From the NCBI GenBank assembly GCA_947258815.1, contig CAMYJW010000030.1:310001-374000 (forward strand): a DNA stretch of 64,000 nt. The letters are read 5' to 3'. A program made the translations under genes and the position numbers. The notes under the pieces are model-generated. The model searched no databases, was not told the origin of the DNA, and was given only the letters and a program-made list of their open reading frames with translations. Shown here piece by piece: positions 46,032 to 55,477 of this stretch (the first letter of the stretch is position 1; every line of letters begins with the position of its first letter). The DNA comes from an uncultured Sphingomonadaceae bacterium. Its GTDB lineage: Bacteria > Pseudomonadota > Alphaproteobacteria > Sphingomonadales > Sphingomonadaceae.

Positions 46032-47456
46032 TCAGGCGCCCAGTGCCTCGATAATGTCCTTGCCGAACAGTTCTTCATCGCTGGGGAGGGTCTTGGTTTC
46101 CGCCAGTGGCTTGGAAACCCAGGTGACGTTGATCAGATCCTGCCAGGTGATGTTGTTGTTCGTGGCATTGCCGCCCCAGCTTCCGCAGCCGAGCGAGAAC
46201 GTCTGGCGCATGCCATTCCACAGATTGCCGGAGTTCGACGCGGCCTGCGGCTGGTTGACCATCACGCGGCTGGTCTTCGTCGCCATCGCCAGCTTCATGA
46301 TGTTATCGTCTGACTGCGAATAGATCCCGCAGCTGTGTCCCTGCCCCTGATAGGCCTGAATGGCGTTTACCAGCTCAATCGCATGATCCAGATCGCGCGC
46401 GCGGTAAAGCGCCATCGTCACCGTCATTTTCTCGCCCGAGAAAGGATGATCCGGGCCCGCCCCCGTTTCAGGGACGATGAAGAATATCTTGCCCTCGGGA
46501 ACGCCGAAACCGGCCATGCCCGCGATCTTCTCGGCAGGCTGGGCGACGGCCTTGGCATTGATGTGGCCATCTTCCCAGATGACTGACTGCAGCTTGGCCT
46601 TTTCATCCTCGCTGACGACATAGCCACCCTGATGCTGAAGCTTGTCGAGCATCTCGTCGTAAATCGCGTCAAGCAGGATCACGCTGTTATCCGAAGAGCA
46701 CGATGCGGCGAGATCGAGCGTTTTGGAAATGCGGATTTTCTCTGCCGCATCGTCAAGGTCGGCGGTTTCGTCCACGGTGATGACGGCATTGCCGACGCCA
46801 ACGCCCAGTGCCGGTGTGCCTGAACTGTAAGCGGCGTGCACCATCGCGCCGCCGCCCGTGGCAAGCACGCGATCGCACTGTTTCATCACTTCATTGGTCT
46901 TTTCAACCGACGGCGTTTCGATCGCGATCACCAGATCGGCCGGCGCACCCAGTTGCACCAGCGCTTCGCGCATCTTGTCGCAAATCAGCTTGTTGGTGAG
47001 TTTGGCGCGCGGATGCGGACACACGATGATCGAGTTACGGCCTTTTACCGCGCTGATCGCCTTGATAACCGGCGTCGCTTCCGGGTTGGTCGAAGGCGAA
47101 AGCGCCCCGATCACGCCTACCGGCTTGGCGATTTTAACGATGTTACGCTCTTTATCTTCCTCGATCACGCCCACCGATTTATCGTCGATGATGTCCATCA
47201 GCGTGGCGCGGGTCTTGCGGAAAATCTTGAGATACTTGCCGTCGTAGTTGCCCAGTTCGGTTTCATCGACGGTGTGCTGGGCGATCATTTCGGCAACATC
47301 TTCGCGCGCCACGCAATAGACCATGCCGCGAATCCAGCGATCGACATCTTCCTGCGTTGCATTTTCGATCTGAGCCTGCGCCGCGCGCGAGCGGGCAATC
47401 AGTTCCGCAACTTCATCGGCGGCGGAAAGTTCAGCGACAGGTTCGACAGTAGCCAT
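46032..47456 (-). CDS. CoA-acylating aldehyde dehydrogenase (EutE/SauS-like)
   Basis: The 474-residue protein starts MATVEPVAELSAADEVAELI. Motifs of the AdhE-N/EutE group are VGVIGALSPSTNPEATPVIKA, ATGGGAMVHAAYSSGTPALG, the nucleophile region LAASCSSDNSVI and LGCGSWGGNATNNNITW; the last block is nearest to sulfoacetaldehyde dehydrogenases. It interconverts an aldehyde and its acyl-CoA with NAD(P). The aldehyde is unknown. The enzyme does not have the MmsA (methylmalonate semialdehyde dehydrogenase) motif, although its location beside the valine genes would fit that step. It has its own promoter region. Confidence 0.85.
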   Translation of the reverse strand: MATVEPVAELSAADEVAELIARSRAAQAQIENATQEDVDRWIRGMVYCVAREDVAEMIAQHTVDETELGNYDGKYLKIFRKTRATLMDIIDDKSVGVIEEDKERNIVKIAKPVGVIGALSPSTNPEATPVIKAISAVKGRNSIIVCPHPRAKLTNKLICDKMREALVQLGAPADLVIAIETPSVEKTNEVMKQCDRVLATGGGAMVHAAYSSGTPALGVGVGNAVITVDETADLDDAAEKIRISKTLDLAASCSSDNSVILLDAIYDEMLDKLQHQGGYVVSEDEKAKLQSVIWEDGHINAKAVAQPAEKIAGMAGFGVPEGKIFFIVPETGAGPDHPFSGEKMTVTMALYRARDLDHAIELVNAIQAYQGQGHSCGIYSQSDDNIMKLAMATKTSRVMVNQPQAASNSGNLWNGMRQTFSLGCGSWGGNATNNNITWQDLINVTWVSKPLAETKTLPSDEELFGKDIIEALGA

Positions 47457-47592
47457 AAATAGTTTCCTTCGTTTGCGAGGCGACGAACCGTCTGCAAGAC
47501 AGCGCAGAACGGCCGGAAGCCTCCAGCAATCCAATTCAGACCTGTCCACTGCACTGTTGACGCAAGCGAGACAAGAGTGATTCTGATGGGTG

Positions 47593-47622
47593 CATATAGA
47601 GAAATTGTGACGCTTCTGCCAA
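47593..47622 (-). promoter_or_regulatory. Candidate promoter for the acylating aldehyde dehydrogenase
   Basis: On the complement TTGGCA (47622-47617) and TATATG (47598-47593) are separated by 18 bases, giving a leader of about 130 nt. The 311-bp gap 47457-47767 contains no credible gene and must also hold the promoter of the divergent flavin reductase. Confidence 0.45.
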
Positions 47623-47767
47623 TCGCAGGGGTATCGCGCGTGAAATACAAGGTTGCCATTGGCCCCGTCCGCCTGCCACGATATGAGCGCACCGGCGGGA
47701 GAATCAGTTCCCCCGCCTTTCGTAATGACCATTATTCACGCACGTTTCAGACAAGGATTCCTGAACT

Positions 47768-48262
47768 TTGGGCCAAGCAGCATTCGATCCGGCAGAATTC
47801 CGGCAGGTACTCGGCAACTACCCAACCGGCGTGTGCGCGATCACCGCGCTTGGCAGCGATGGCAAACCCGCCGGCATGGTTGTCGGAACTTTCACTTCGG
47901 TATCGCTCGATCCGCCGCTGGTGGGTTTCCTGCCTGACAAAAGCTCTTCAAGCTGGCCCAAGATCGAACAGGCGGGCCGCTTTTGCGTCAACGTTCTGGC
48001 AAGCGACCAGATGGAAGTCTGCGGCCAGATTGCCGCCAAGGGCGACGACAAATTCGCCAGGATTGACTTTGAAGTCACCGCAAACGACCTGCCGGTAATT
48101 GCCGGCGCGCTGGCCACTATCGAATGCACCATCCACTCCGTCAGCGAAGCGGGCGATCACTGGTTCGTGCTTGGCAACGTGCTGAACATGGCGGTGACGC
48201 GCGAAGGCGATCCGATGGTGTTTCATTGCGGGCGCTACGGCGGATTTGCGCAAAGCGCCTGA
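47768..48262 (+). CDS. Flavin reductase-like FMN-binding protein
   Basis: The 164-residue protein starts at TTG 47768, with an AAGGA site 11 bases upstream. The sequence (FRQVLGNYPTGVCAITALG, GMVVGTFTSVSLDPPLVGF, GRFCVNVLASDQ and the terminal FHCGRYGGFAQ) is the HpaC/flavin-reductase domain. It binds FMN or FAD in a split barrel and reduces it with NAD(P)H for a partner monooxygenase. No monooxygenase gene is adjacent, so the partner is unknown. Confidence 0.88.
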   Translation: MGQAAFDPAEFRQVLGNYPTGVCAITALGSDGKPAGMVVGTFTSVSLDPPLVGFLPDKSSSSWPKIEQAGRFCVNVLASDQMEVCGQIAAKGDDKFARIDFEVTANDLPVIAGALATIECTIHSVSEAGDHWFVLGNVLNMAVTREGDPMVFHCGRYGGFAQSA

Positions 48263-48277
48263 ACGCGCCGGGGCCGG

Positions 48278-49060
48278 TCAGCGGCCCTTGAAGTCCGCTG
48301 GCCGCTTTCCGACAAACGCCCTTACGCCTTCCACAAAGTCTTCAGACCGGCAGGCATCGCGCTGCCCGAACCGTTCAAGCGAGAGCGAGGCTTCTAGGTT
48401 CGCATCTGCCGCTGCCCACGCGCTGCGTTTGATGATGCCAAGAGAAAACGGTCCTTTGGCCAGTTTTCTCGCCAGAGCCATTGCCGTGGATTCCACCTCC
48501 TCGTCGGGCACAACCTTGTTGACCAGCCCCCATTCGAGCGCCTTTGGCCCGTGAATCCGATCACCCAGCAGCATCAGTTCCATCGCCCGCACCCGGCCGA
48601 CCGCCCGTGTCAGCAGCCATGAAGACCCGCCATCGGGCGCAAGGCCGATGTGGCAGAACGCCTGCAGAAAGAAGCTGTCCTCACCACAAATGATGAGATC
48701 GCCTGCCATGGCAATTCCGGCGCCGACCCCGGCCGCCGCGCCGCGCACCGCGGTGATCACCGGTTGCTCCATGGTTTTGATGGCGGTGATGATCGGGTTG
48801 AAATAGTTATCGAGCAGAAAGCCGACATCGCGCATCGGATCATCGAGCATATCTTCGACATCGCCAAGATTTGCGCCGGAGTTGAATCCCTTGCCCGCGC
48901 CGGTCAGCATCACCGCGCGGGATTCCGTTGCAGCCCGGTTAATCGCATCGAGCAATTCCGCGCCCATCTGCGCCGAAGCCGCGTTGCGCGTTTCGGGATC
49001 GTTCATGACGATCCGGGCAACGCCGTCTTCAACGCTGTAAAGCAATTTTTCATAGGTCAT
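48278..49060 (-). CDS. Enoyl-CoA hydratase/isomerase family protein
   Basis: The 260-residue crotonase starts MTYEKLLYSVEDGVARIVMN behind a GGAGA site. The oxyanion-hole segments are GKGFNSGANLGDVEDM and AVRGAAAGVGAGIAMAGDLI. The PaaG-like phrase CHIGLAPDGGSSWLLTRAVG shows Asp in place of one catalytic Glu, as in isomerase-type members. It may therefore be an enoyl-CoA isomerase rather than a hydratase. It converges with the flavin reductase gene and is divergent from htpX. Confidence 0.85.
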   Translation of the reverse strand: MTYEKLLYSVEDGVARIVMNDPETRNAASAQMGAELLDAINRAATESRAVMLTGAGKGFNSGANLGDVEDMLDDPMRDVGFLLDNYFNPIITAIKTMEQPVITAVRGAAAGVGAGIAMAGDLIICGEDSFFLQAFCHIGLAPDGGSSWLLTRAVGRVRAMELMLLGDRIHGPKALEWGLVNKVVPDEEVESTAMALARKLAKGPFSLGIIKRSAWAAADANLEASLSLERFGQRDACRSEDFVEGVRAFVGKRPADFKGR

Positions 49061-49246
49061 GGCGTCATCTCCAGTCTGGGGCGCGGGCTGCGCGCGCGGA
49101 ATTTTCGCGTTTTCCTTGGCACAAGGAGCCGACATAACAAGGACTTTTTACGCATCATTTGCGAACGTGAATAGCGCGGCCAGCCATTGAAATCCGGCGT
49201 TTCCCGCCTATTTTCGAACGACCGGTATCGAAAGGAGCAAAACACC

Positions 49247-50128
49247 GTGAACACGATGAAAACCGCCATGTTGCTGTCAGCACTGACGGCGCTGTTCATG
49301 GCTCTTGGCTTTATGTTTGGCGGAAGCGGAGGCGCGATTATCGCGCTGGTGCTGGCGGCGGGCATGAACGTTTTCACATACTGGAACGCGGACAAGATCG
49401 TGCTGCGCATGCATAACGCGCGCGAAGTCGATGCCCGCACCGCGCCCGATTTTTACGCGATGGTTGAAAGGCTGGCGGTGCAAGCCGGCCTGCCGATGCC
49501 CAGGGTTTATATCGTTGATACCCCCAACCCCAATGCTTTTGCCACCGGACGCAACCCGGAAAACGCTGCCGTTGCAGCCACCAGCGGCCTGCTTGAGATG
49601 CTTGATCGCGATGAAGTGGAAGCGGTAATGGCGCATGAGCTGGGCCATGTGCGCAACCGCGATACGCTGATCATGACGATGGTTGCCACGATTGCGGGCG
49701 CGATCTCGATGATTGCCAATTTCGGACTGTTTTTCGGCGGCGGAAACCGCAATCCCGTCGCCGCCATTGCCGCCATGGTGATGGCGCCATTCGCCGCGAT
49801 GATCGTGCAGATGGCGATCAGCCGCACGCGCGAATATGGGGCCGACAAGGCCGCGGCCGAAATCTGCGGCAAGCCGCACGCACTGGCCAGCGCCCTGCAA
49901 AAAATCGCGGTTCCCGCACAGCGTGTTCCCAGCATTGCTGCAGAACGCAATCCGGCGGCAGCACAACTTTACATCGTCCCCACCAGTGTTTCCGAACTGT
50001 TTTCCACCCATCCGGCGACGGCAAAGCGGGTGAACGCATTGCTGGCGATGCAGCCGGGCATGACACGGACCACGCCAACCGGCGGAGCACCGCGCCGATC
50101 CGCGCTCGATCCGCATTCGCGCCGCTGA
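49247..50128 (+). CDS. htpX: Membrane zinc protease HtpX
   Basis: The 293-residue protein starts at GTG 49247 (AAAGGAG upstream). Two N-terminal membrane helices are followed by the M48 motif HELGH (His130, Glu131, His134) in [18 protein letters not shown]. Two further membrane segments and the third ligand Glu in [15 protein letters not shown] complete the site. It degrades misfolded inner membrane proteins together with FtsH. The gene stands between a divergent crotonase and a convergent LysR regulator. Confidence 0.94.
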   Translation: MNTMKTAMLLSALTALFMALGFMFGGSGGAIIALVLAAGMNVFTYWNADKIVLRMHNAREVDARTAPDFYAMVERLAVQAGLPMPRVYIVDTPNPNAFATGRNPENAAVAATSGLLEMLDRDEVEAVMAHELGHVRNRDTLIMTMVATIAGAISMIANFGLFFGGGNRNPVAAIAAMVMAPFAAMIVQMAISRTREYGADKAAAEICGKPHALASALQKIAVPAQRVPSIAAERNPAAAQLYIVPTSVSELFSTHPATAKRVNALLAMQPGMTRTTPTGGAPRRSALDPHSRR

Positions 50129-50143
50129 AACAGAAATGCCCCT

Positions 50144-50926
50144 TCAGGCCGTCAGCGCAGCGACCAGTTCCTTGACTTTCTTCTGCCGCCACTGCGGCAA
50201 CGGGGCGACAAGCCAGTAAGCCCGCCTGCATGGTTCCGCAGTGCCCAGCGATTGCAGTTCCGCAGCATCGAGCAACCCTTGAGCCAGCATCGCCGGAACC
50301 CGCGCGCTGCCCATGCCTGCCGCCGCAGCGGCAATCGCCTGCCCGGCATCGCCAACCATGATCGCAGGCGCGGTGTCTTCATCTTCGCCCGATGCATCGC
50401 CCGGCCATCCGATGCGTTCACCCGAACCGATCACGATCCGCTCCGCCGCGCCCAGCGGCACGCCTTCCAGATCGCCCGGACCATCGGTCCACCGCACCGC
50501 CAGATCGAGATTGGCTTCGGTGAAATCGGTCATCTCGCCATCGACCAGCACGAACCGCGCCGAAGGGTTCTGCGCACGAAACGCGGCCAGCCTTGGCGCC
50601 AGCCATGCCGCGAAAAAGTCACGCGGCGCAGCGATGGTGAAGACATGGCTGGATTGCCCGGCCTGCATTGCCTGCACCGCATCTTCAAAATGCAAAAAGC
50701 CCGTGCGCAGCGATTCCAGCCCGGCGCAGGCTTCATCCGTCAGTTCCAGCCCCTTGTTGGTGCGACGAAACAGCACCACACCCAGAAGATCCTCAAGCGC
50801 ACGAATTTGCTGGCCGACCGCAGCCGGGGTCACCGCCAGTTCGTCCGCCGCCCTGGTGAATGACAAATGGCGCGCCGCCGCATCGAACACTCGCAGGGCA
50901 TTAAGCGGAAGATGGGTGCGTTTCAT
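50144..50926 (-). CDS. LysR family transcriptional regulator, short effector domain
   Basis: The 260-residue protein starts MKRTHLPLNALRVFDAAARHLSFTRAADEL, the GcvA-type winged helix. The effector domain has TIAAPRDFFAAWLAPRLAAF and DLAVRWTDGPGDLEGVPLG. LysR proteins usually have about 300 residues. Here the second effector subdomain looks shortened, with an acidic insert DASGEDEDTAPAI. The target is unknown. It converges with htpX at 15 bp and is not divergent from an obvious target gene. Confidence 0.88.
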   Translation of the reverse strand: MKRTHLPLNALRVFDAAARHLSFTRAADELAVTPAAVGQQIRALEDLLGVVLFRRTNKGLELTDEACAGLESLRTGFLHFEDAVQAMQAGQSSHVFTIAAPRDFFAAWLAPRLAAFRAQNPSARFVLVDGEMTDFTEANLDLAVRWTDGPGDLEGVPLGAAERIVIGSGERIGWPGDASGEDEDTAPAIMVGDAGQAIAAAAAGMGSARVPAMLAQGLLDAAELQSLGTAEPCRRAYWLVAPLPQWRQKKVKELVAALTA

Positions 50927-51007
50927 ATGCGATGCCGGACTATGCGATCAGCATGCCCGCCCGGAACCGGAAAGCGCAAGTTGATCGTCAACATTTCACG
51001 AAGAAGC

Positions 51008-51439
51008 TCAGGAAGAGCGAAACTTGTTCGATTGCGCCATGCCATCGCTGGATGCCGGGGCTGCCAGCGGGAAAAACGGGATCGCTGCCTGCACTTCGCT
51101 GCCATCGGCGCCCTGAAAGCAATAATGGCCTTCCATGCTGCCGTTATGAGTCGATAACGGACAGCCCGATACATAATCGTGCGTTTCGCCGGGGGCGAGA
51201 ACCGGCTGTTCGCCCACCACGCCATCGCCTTCGACATGATTGACCATGCCGCGCCCGTCGGTGATTCGCCAATGCCGGGTGAGCAGCTGCACCGTTTGCT
51301 GCGAATGATTCTCTATGCGGACATGATAGACCCAGAACCACTTACCGGCTTCAATCCGCGACTGTTCGGGCAGAAAATTCACCGCCACGCGAACGATAAT
51401 GCCATCGGTATCGGCAGTGTACTGGAACAGTTCTTTCAT
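51008..51439 (-). CDS. apaG: ApaG domain protein
   Basis: The 143-residue protein starts MKELFQYTADTDGIIVRVAV. ApaG motifs are WFWVYHVRIENHSQQTVQLL, RHWRITDGRGMVNHVEGDGV, GEQPVLAPGETHDYVSGCPL and MEGHYCFQGADG. It is a fibronectin-III-like single-domain protein, associated with CoA and metal-ion resistance phenotypes in enterobacteria; the biochemical function is uncertain. It follows metZ by 90 bp on the same strand. Confidence 0.95.
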   Translation of the reverse strand: MKELFQYTADTDGIIVRVAVNFLPEQSRIEAGKWFWVYHVRIENHSQQTVQLLTRHWRITDGRGMVNHVEGDGVVGEQPVLAPGETHDYVSGCPLSTHNGSMEGHYCFQGADGSEVQAAIPFFPLAAPASSDGMAQSNKFRSS

Positions 51440-51529
51440 GGTTTTGCAGACTAACGACGAAACACCGGATCGACAACAGAGATCGCCGCGCAATCGACAA
51501 GTGGCGCGCGTTTCGCCCGATCCGCGCGG

Positions 51530-52738
51530 TTAAAAGCCTGCTTTCGCAAACGCCTGATCGAGATCTTCGATCAGATCGAGCGGGTCTTCCAGGCCGACAT
51601 TGATGCGCAACATGCCTTCATGAACGCCCATATCCGCGCGCCCATCGGGGCCCATATTATGATGAGTGGTCGATGCCGGATGACACATCAGCGAACGCGC
51701 ATCGCCGATGTTGTTCGAGATATCGATCAGTTGCAGCGCATCGAGAACCGCAAACGCCTTTTCGCGCCCGCCATCGACTTCGAAACTGAAAATCGGCCCG
51801 CAATTGTCCATCTGCTTTTTCGCGAGCGCCTGCTGGGGATGACTATCAAGCCACGGGTGCAGAATTTTCGCCACCCGTCCCTCGACAAATTCGCCCACTT
51901 TCAGCGCATTTTCGCTTTGACGCGCCGCGCGCAGTTCCAGCGTTTCCAAGCCCTTGTGGACAACCCACGCATTGAACGGAGAGCAATTCGGGCCGGTGTT
52001 GCGCTGAAACGGCAGCAGTAGATCGTTGATAAATTCCTCGCTCCCGGCAACCGCGCCTGCCAGCACTCTGCCCTGCCCTTCCATCAGCTTCGTCGCCGAA
52101 TAGGCAACCACATCCGCGCCCCATTCAAGCGGGCGCTGCAAGGCGGCGGTGCAGAACGCATTATCGACGACGGTGGTGATCCCCTTGGCGCGTGCCAGAG
52201 CGCATATAAATTCCAGATCGGCGATATCCATCGTCGGGTTTGCGGGGCTTTCGAAGAAAAACACCCTGGTGTTGGGTTTCACCGCCGCTTCCCATGCCGC
52301 ATTGTCGCGCGCATCGACAATCGTTGTCTCGATGCCAAAGCGCGGCAGCAGATTATCGACGATCCAGCGGCACGATCCGAACGCGGCACGCGCGGACACG
52401 ATATGATCGCCGGCGCTGAGCTGACAGAGCAACGCGGTGGTCATCGCCGCCATTCCGGTGGCCTGAACGCGGCAGGCTTCTGCCCCTTCCATCAGGGCAA
52501 TGCGTTCTTCCAGCATTTCCACCGTGGGGTTCTGGAGGCGCGAATAGGTCATCCCCTCGGCCTCGCCGGCAAACCGGGCGGCCACCGTGGCGGCATCGTC
52601 GTAGGAATAGCCCGACGTCAGGAACAACGCCTCGCTGGTCTCGCCCTTTTCAGAGCGCCATGTGCCGCCGCGAACGGCGCGCGTGGCCGAACGCCAGTTG
52701 CGGGTGATCGACCGATCCTGTCCAGTGCTTCTTTTCAT
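51530..52738 (-). CDS. metZ: O-succinylhomoserine sulfhydrylase
   Basis: The 402-residue PLP enzyme starts MKRSTGQDRSITRNWRSATR, continues RGGTWRSEKGETSEALFLTSGY, and has Asp192 in VVDNAF and the Schiff-base Lys217 in YSATKLMEGQGR. The pattern is that of MetZ rather than MetB or MetY. It makes homocysteine directly from O-succinylhomoserine and sulfide. The ATG at 52738 is chosen over a longer frame that would run through a CG repeat. Confidence 0.94.
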   Translation of the reverse strand: MKRSTGQDRSITRNWRSATRAVRGGTWRSEKGETSEALFLTSGYSYDDAATVAARFAGEAEGMTYSRLQNPTVEMLEERIALMEGAEACRVQATGMAAMTTALLCQLSAGDHIVSARAAFGSCRWIVDNLLPRFGIETTIVDARDNAAWEAAVKPNTRVFFFESPANPTMDIADLEFICALARAKGITTVVDNAFCTAALQRPLEWGADVVAYSATKLMEGQGRVLAGAVAGSEEFINDLLLPFQRNTGPNCSPFNAWVVHKGLETLELRAARQSENALKVGEFVEGRVAKILHPWLDSHPQQALAKKQMDNCGPIFSFEVDGGREKAFAVLDALQLIDISNNIGDARSLMCHPASTTHHNMGPDGRADMGVHEGMLRINVGLEDPLDLIEDLDQAFAKAGF

Positions 52739-52756
52739 GGCTCCCGCATCTACGGA

Positions 52757-52773
52757 CGCGCGCGCGCGCGCGC
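52757..52773. repeat. CG dinucleotide run upstream of metZ
   Basis: Eight consecutive CG units (52757-52772 plus one C) lie about 19 bases before the metZ start codon. Alternating CG can adopt Z-DNA and is prone to slippage. It is in the presumed 5' leader, not in coding sequence. Confidence 0.8.
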
Positions 52774-52822
52774 AAGCGCCAGGCGGCACCTGCGGCGCTA
52801 ATCCCCGATCAACGTGTGCCGA

Positions 52823-53077
52823 TCAGGCGGCGCCCGTCCGCGCTTTGGAAACGATCCGGGCGATTTCATCGACAAGCCCCAGCCGCTGTTTCTTGAGATT
52901 TTCCAACCGCTGATCGGACGCATGATCGACTTCCGCCTCAATCCGGTGAATTTCGCGGTTGGTGACGTGATACTTTTCAGAAAGCGCCTGAAAATGCGTG
53001 TCAGACAGCTTCAGCTGATGCAGAACATCGTGATCCTGGGGAAATTCGTCGTGCAACTCGTGCGGAACGTGGCTCAT
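52823..53077 (-). CDS. DUF465 / YdcH family protein
   Basis: The 84-residue protein starts MSHVPHELHDEFPQDHDVLH. It reads as two helices, HFQALSEKYHVTNREIHRIE and RLENLKKQRLGLVDEIARI, the DUF465 helical hairpin. Such proteins are abundant small cytoplasmic factors of unknown function. It lies 84 bp upstream of metZ in the same direction. The 122 bp between it and the glycosyltransferase gene holds no recognisable feature. Confidence 0.85.
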   Translation of the reverse strand: MSHVPHELHDEFPQDHDVLHQLKLSDTHFQALSEKYHVTNREIHRIEAEVDHASDQRLENLKKQRLGLVDEIARIVSKARTGAA

Positions 53078-53199
53078 TGCTTCTCCTTCCGGTCAGCCGG
53101 TTATTCGGCTTGTGACCATGGAAAGAAAATGACCCCGGCAGCCTTGCAACTCATTGCGCTGGATCAACCCGAACCGGGCTTTTCCCGCCCGTGCGCCGA

Positions 53200-54372
53200 T
53201 CAGTTGCCGTAGCGACCCCAGACAAACTTTGAGCTGAGCGCGAAATTCCAGACCGAACCGATGATGATGCCCGAAATGGCCGCGCCATAAGGGTGGAAAC
53301 CAAACCGCACCAGCACGGCGGCAACACCGACATTGGCGAGCAGGCCGATTGAGCATGTCAGGCCGAACTTGGTCCAGCCTTTCATCATCGCGCCAAATCC
53401 GTTGAGCCGTTTATCGGCATATGTCAGCGAGTTATTGAGGAAGAAGTTGAATGTCATCGCAACGATGGCAGCCAGAGTCTGGCCCACTTCAAACGGCGAT
53501 ACGACCTGGCCTTGCGCAACGCTGCCCCCGGCAACTGCCAGAAACGCGGCAAGCACGGCCATGTGCACCACCACGCCCATCGCGCCGATGGTTCCGAACA
53601 GGGCAAAGCGGGTGGGAATGATATTGCCCAGCCACTTATCGTAAAGGCCAACCAGAAATTCGAACACAACGGTGCGATCCAGCTTGCTTTCGCCATTGGC
53701 CCGCGCGGCAAACGACAGCGGAAATTCCTTGATGCGCATCTTGTCTTCCGCCGTTGCCAGAATATCGAGCAGGATTTTGAAGCCCACGCCTGAAAGATTG
53801 GGCGCCGCTTCGCGCAGCGATTGCGCGCGCAGCATGAAATAGCCGCTCATCGGATCTGTAAGATCAACGCCGGTCACCTTGCGGGCGATGGTGTTGGCGA
53901 TGTTCGATGCCTTTACCCGGTCAGGACGCCCCCATGCCTCGGTGCTGGCGCCTTCGGCAAACCGGGATGCCACTGCAACATCGCACTGGCCGGTTGAAAT
54001 CGCTTCAAGCATGCCTGGCAGCAGGTTGGGATCGTGCTGGTGATCTGCATCCATCACCGCAACCACCGGCGCGGCGGTTGCCATCATGCCTTCGATCGCG
54101 GCAGAGGCCAGTCCGCGCCGTCCGATCCGCTGAATGACCCGCACGCGGCGATCGACCTGAGATAACGCACGGGCCGCATCGGATGTGCCGTCCGGGCTGT
54201 TATCGTCAACAAAGATCGCTTCCCAGGCGATGCCGTTAAGCGCCTTGTCCAGCCGCTCGACCAATGGGGCGAGATTATCGCGCTCGTTCAGCGTAGGCAG
54301 GACAATGGCAAGCTCAAGCGGTTTTGCCGCTGAATCGATTGCCAGCGCGAAGTCCAGATTGGTCATATCCAT
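53200..54372 (-). CDS. Polyprenyl-phosphate glycosyltransferase fused to a GtrA domain
   Basis: The 390-residue protein has a GT2 domain (residues about 18-235): LAIVLPTLNERDNLAPLVERL, VDDNSPDGTSD, the metal-binding MDADHQHDP and DPMSGYFMLRA. It resembles dolichol-phosphate mannosyl- or glucosyltransferases. From about residue 255 the GtrA-like domain follows with four membrane segments (FALFGTIGAMGVVVHMAVLA to GIIIGSVWNFALSSKFVWG). It probably makes or flips an undecaprenyl-phosphate sugar for envelope glycan modification. No partner glycosyltransferase is adjacent. Confidence 0.9.
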   Translation of the reverse strand: MDMTNLDFALAIDSAAKPLELAIVLPTLNERDNLAPLVERLDKALNGIAWEAIFVDDNSPDGTSDAARALSQVDRRVRVIQRIGRRGLASAAIEGMMATAAPVVAVMDADHQHDPNLLPGMLEAISTGQCDVAVASRFAEGASTEAWGRPDRVKASNIANTIARKVTGVDLTDPMSGYFMLRAQSLREAAPNLSGVGFKILLDILATAEDKMRIKEFPLSFAARANGESKLDRTVVFEFLVGLYDKWLGNIIPTRFALFGTIGAMGVVVHMAVLAAFLAVAGGSVAQGQVVSPFEVGQTLAAIVAMTFNFFLNNSLTYADKRLNGFGAMMKGWTKFGLTCSIGLLANVGVAAVLVRFGFHPYGAAISGIIIGSVWNFALSSKFVWGRYGN

Positions 54373-54390
54373 GACCCGCGCAGTAAATTG

Positions 54391-54410
54391 AAAGCGTAAA
54401 CAAACGCTTT
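54391..54410 (-). terminator. Weak hairpin after leuB
   Basis: AAAGCG (54391-54396) and CGCTTT (54405-54410) form a 6-bp stem with an 8-nt loop, and CAATTT follows on the complement. It lies in the 43-bp gap between leuB and the glycosyltransferase gene. The stem is short and A/T-rich. Confidence 0.35.
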
Positions 54411-54415
54411 ATGGT

Positions 54416-55459
54416 TTACAGCTTCTGAACAACCGCATCGCCGATCTCACGCGTTCCCGCATTGCCGCCCAGATCGCCGCCGCGCACACCATCGGACAGC
54501 GCGCCAGCAACTGCGGCTTCGATGCGGGATGCTTCGGCTTCGCGACCAAAACTGTGACGCAACAGCATCGCGGCGGAAAGGATCGTCGCCATCGGGTTGG
54601 CAATCCCCTGCCCCGCGATATCGGGCGCGCTGCCATGGATCGGCTCGTACAGCCCCATCGTGCCTTCCGCCAGCGAAGCGGATGCCAGCAGACCAATCGA
54701 GCCGACACACATGCTCGCCTGATCGGACAGGATATCGCCAAACAGATTGCCGGTGACGATCACATCAAACTGGCCGGGATCCTTCACCAGCTGCATCGCC
54801 GCATTATCGACATACATATGACTGAGTTCGACATCGGGATACTCGGCCGAAACCTCGATTATCACATCGCGCCACAGCTGCGATGTTTCCAGCACGTTGG
54901 CCTTATCGACCGAACACAGCTTCCGATCGCGTCCCATCGCCGCCTTGAACCCGACATGGGCAATCCGGCGCACTTCATCTTCGGCATAAGACATCACGTC
55001 ATAGCCTTCGCGCCGCCCGTCATCGGTGGTGCGCATGCCTTTTTCGCCGAAATAGACATCGCCGTTCAGTTCGCGAATGATCAGCAAATCAATCTTGCGC
55101 GCCACTTCGGGGCGCAGGGAGGTCAGATCCTCAAGCCCTTTGAAAACGGTTGCAGGCCGCAGATTGGCAAACAATCCCAGTTCCTTGCGCAGACCAAGGA
55201 TAGCCTGTTCGGGCCGCAAATGCCGCTCCAGATCGTCACAGCTGAAATCACCCACGGCGCCAAACAGGATCGCATCGCAGGCTTTCGCGATGTCCAGCGT
55301 CTCGGGTGGCAGCGGATGGCCATGCTTGCGATAGGCAGCCCCGCCAACATCTCCCTCGACCAGTTCCAGCCCCGGCAGGTCAAGCGCTTCCAGCACACGC
55401 ACTGCCTGCTGTGTGACTTCCGGGCCGATCCCGTCACCTGCGAAAACCGCTATTTTCAT
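54416..55459 (-). CDS. leuB: 3-isopropylmalate dehydrogenase
   Basis: The 347-residue protein starts [20 protein letters not shown]. It has the substrate Arg motif [20 protein letters not shown], the [15 protein letters not shown] loop, the metal-binding [20 protein letters not shown] with [13 protein letters not shown], and the NAD loop [20 protein letters not shown]. It catalyses oxidative decarboxylation in leucine synthesis. An in-frame TTG two codons upstream is less likely than ATG 55459. leuA, leuC and leuD are not in the window; ilvE lies about 4 kb away. Confidence 0.97.
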   Translation of the reverse strand: MKIAVFAGDGIGPEVTQQAVRVLEALDLPGLELVEGDVGGAAYRKHGHPLPPETLDIAKACDAILFGAVGDFSCDDLERHLRPEQAILGLRKELGLFANLRPATVFKGLEDLTSLRPEVARKIDLLIIRELNGDVYFGEKGMRTTDDGRREGYDVMSYAEDEVRRIAHVGFKAAMGRDRKLCSVDKANVLETSQLWRDVIIEVSAEYPDVELSHMYVDNAAMQLVKDPGQFDVIVTGNLFGDILSDQASMCVGSIGLLASASLAEGTMGLYEPIHGSAPDIAGQGIANPMATILSAAMLLRHSFGREAEASRIEAAVAGALSDGVRGGDLGGNAGTREIGDAVVQKL

Positions 55460-55477
55460 TGTCAAACCGCCTGTCCC

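Noticed and set aside
46032..47456. Calling this gene mmsA (methylmalonate semialdehyde dehydrogenase)
   Set aside because: Location would fit, but the motifs (LGCGSWGGN and AASCSSDN) belong to the EutE/AdhE/SauS group, not to MmsA.
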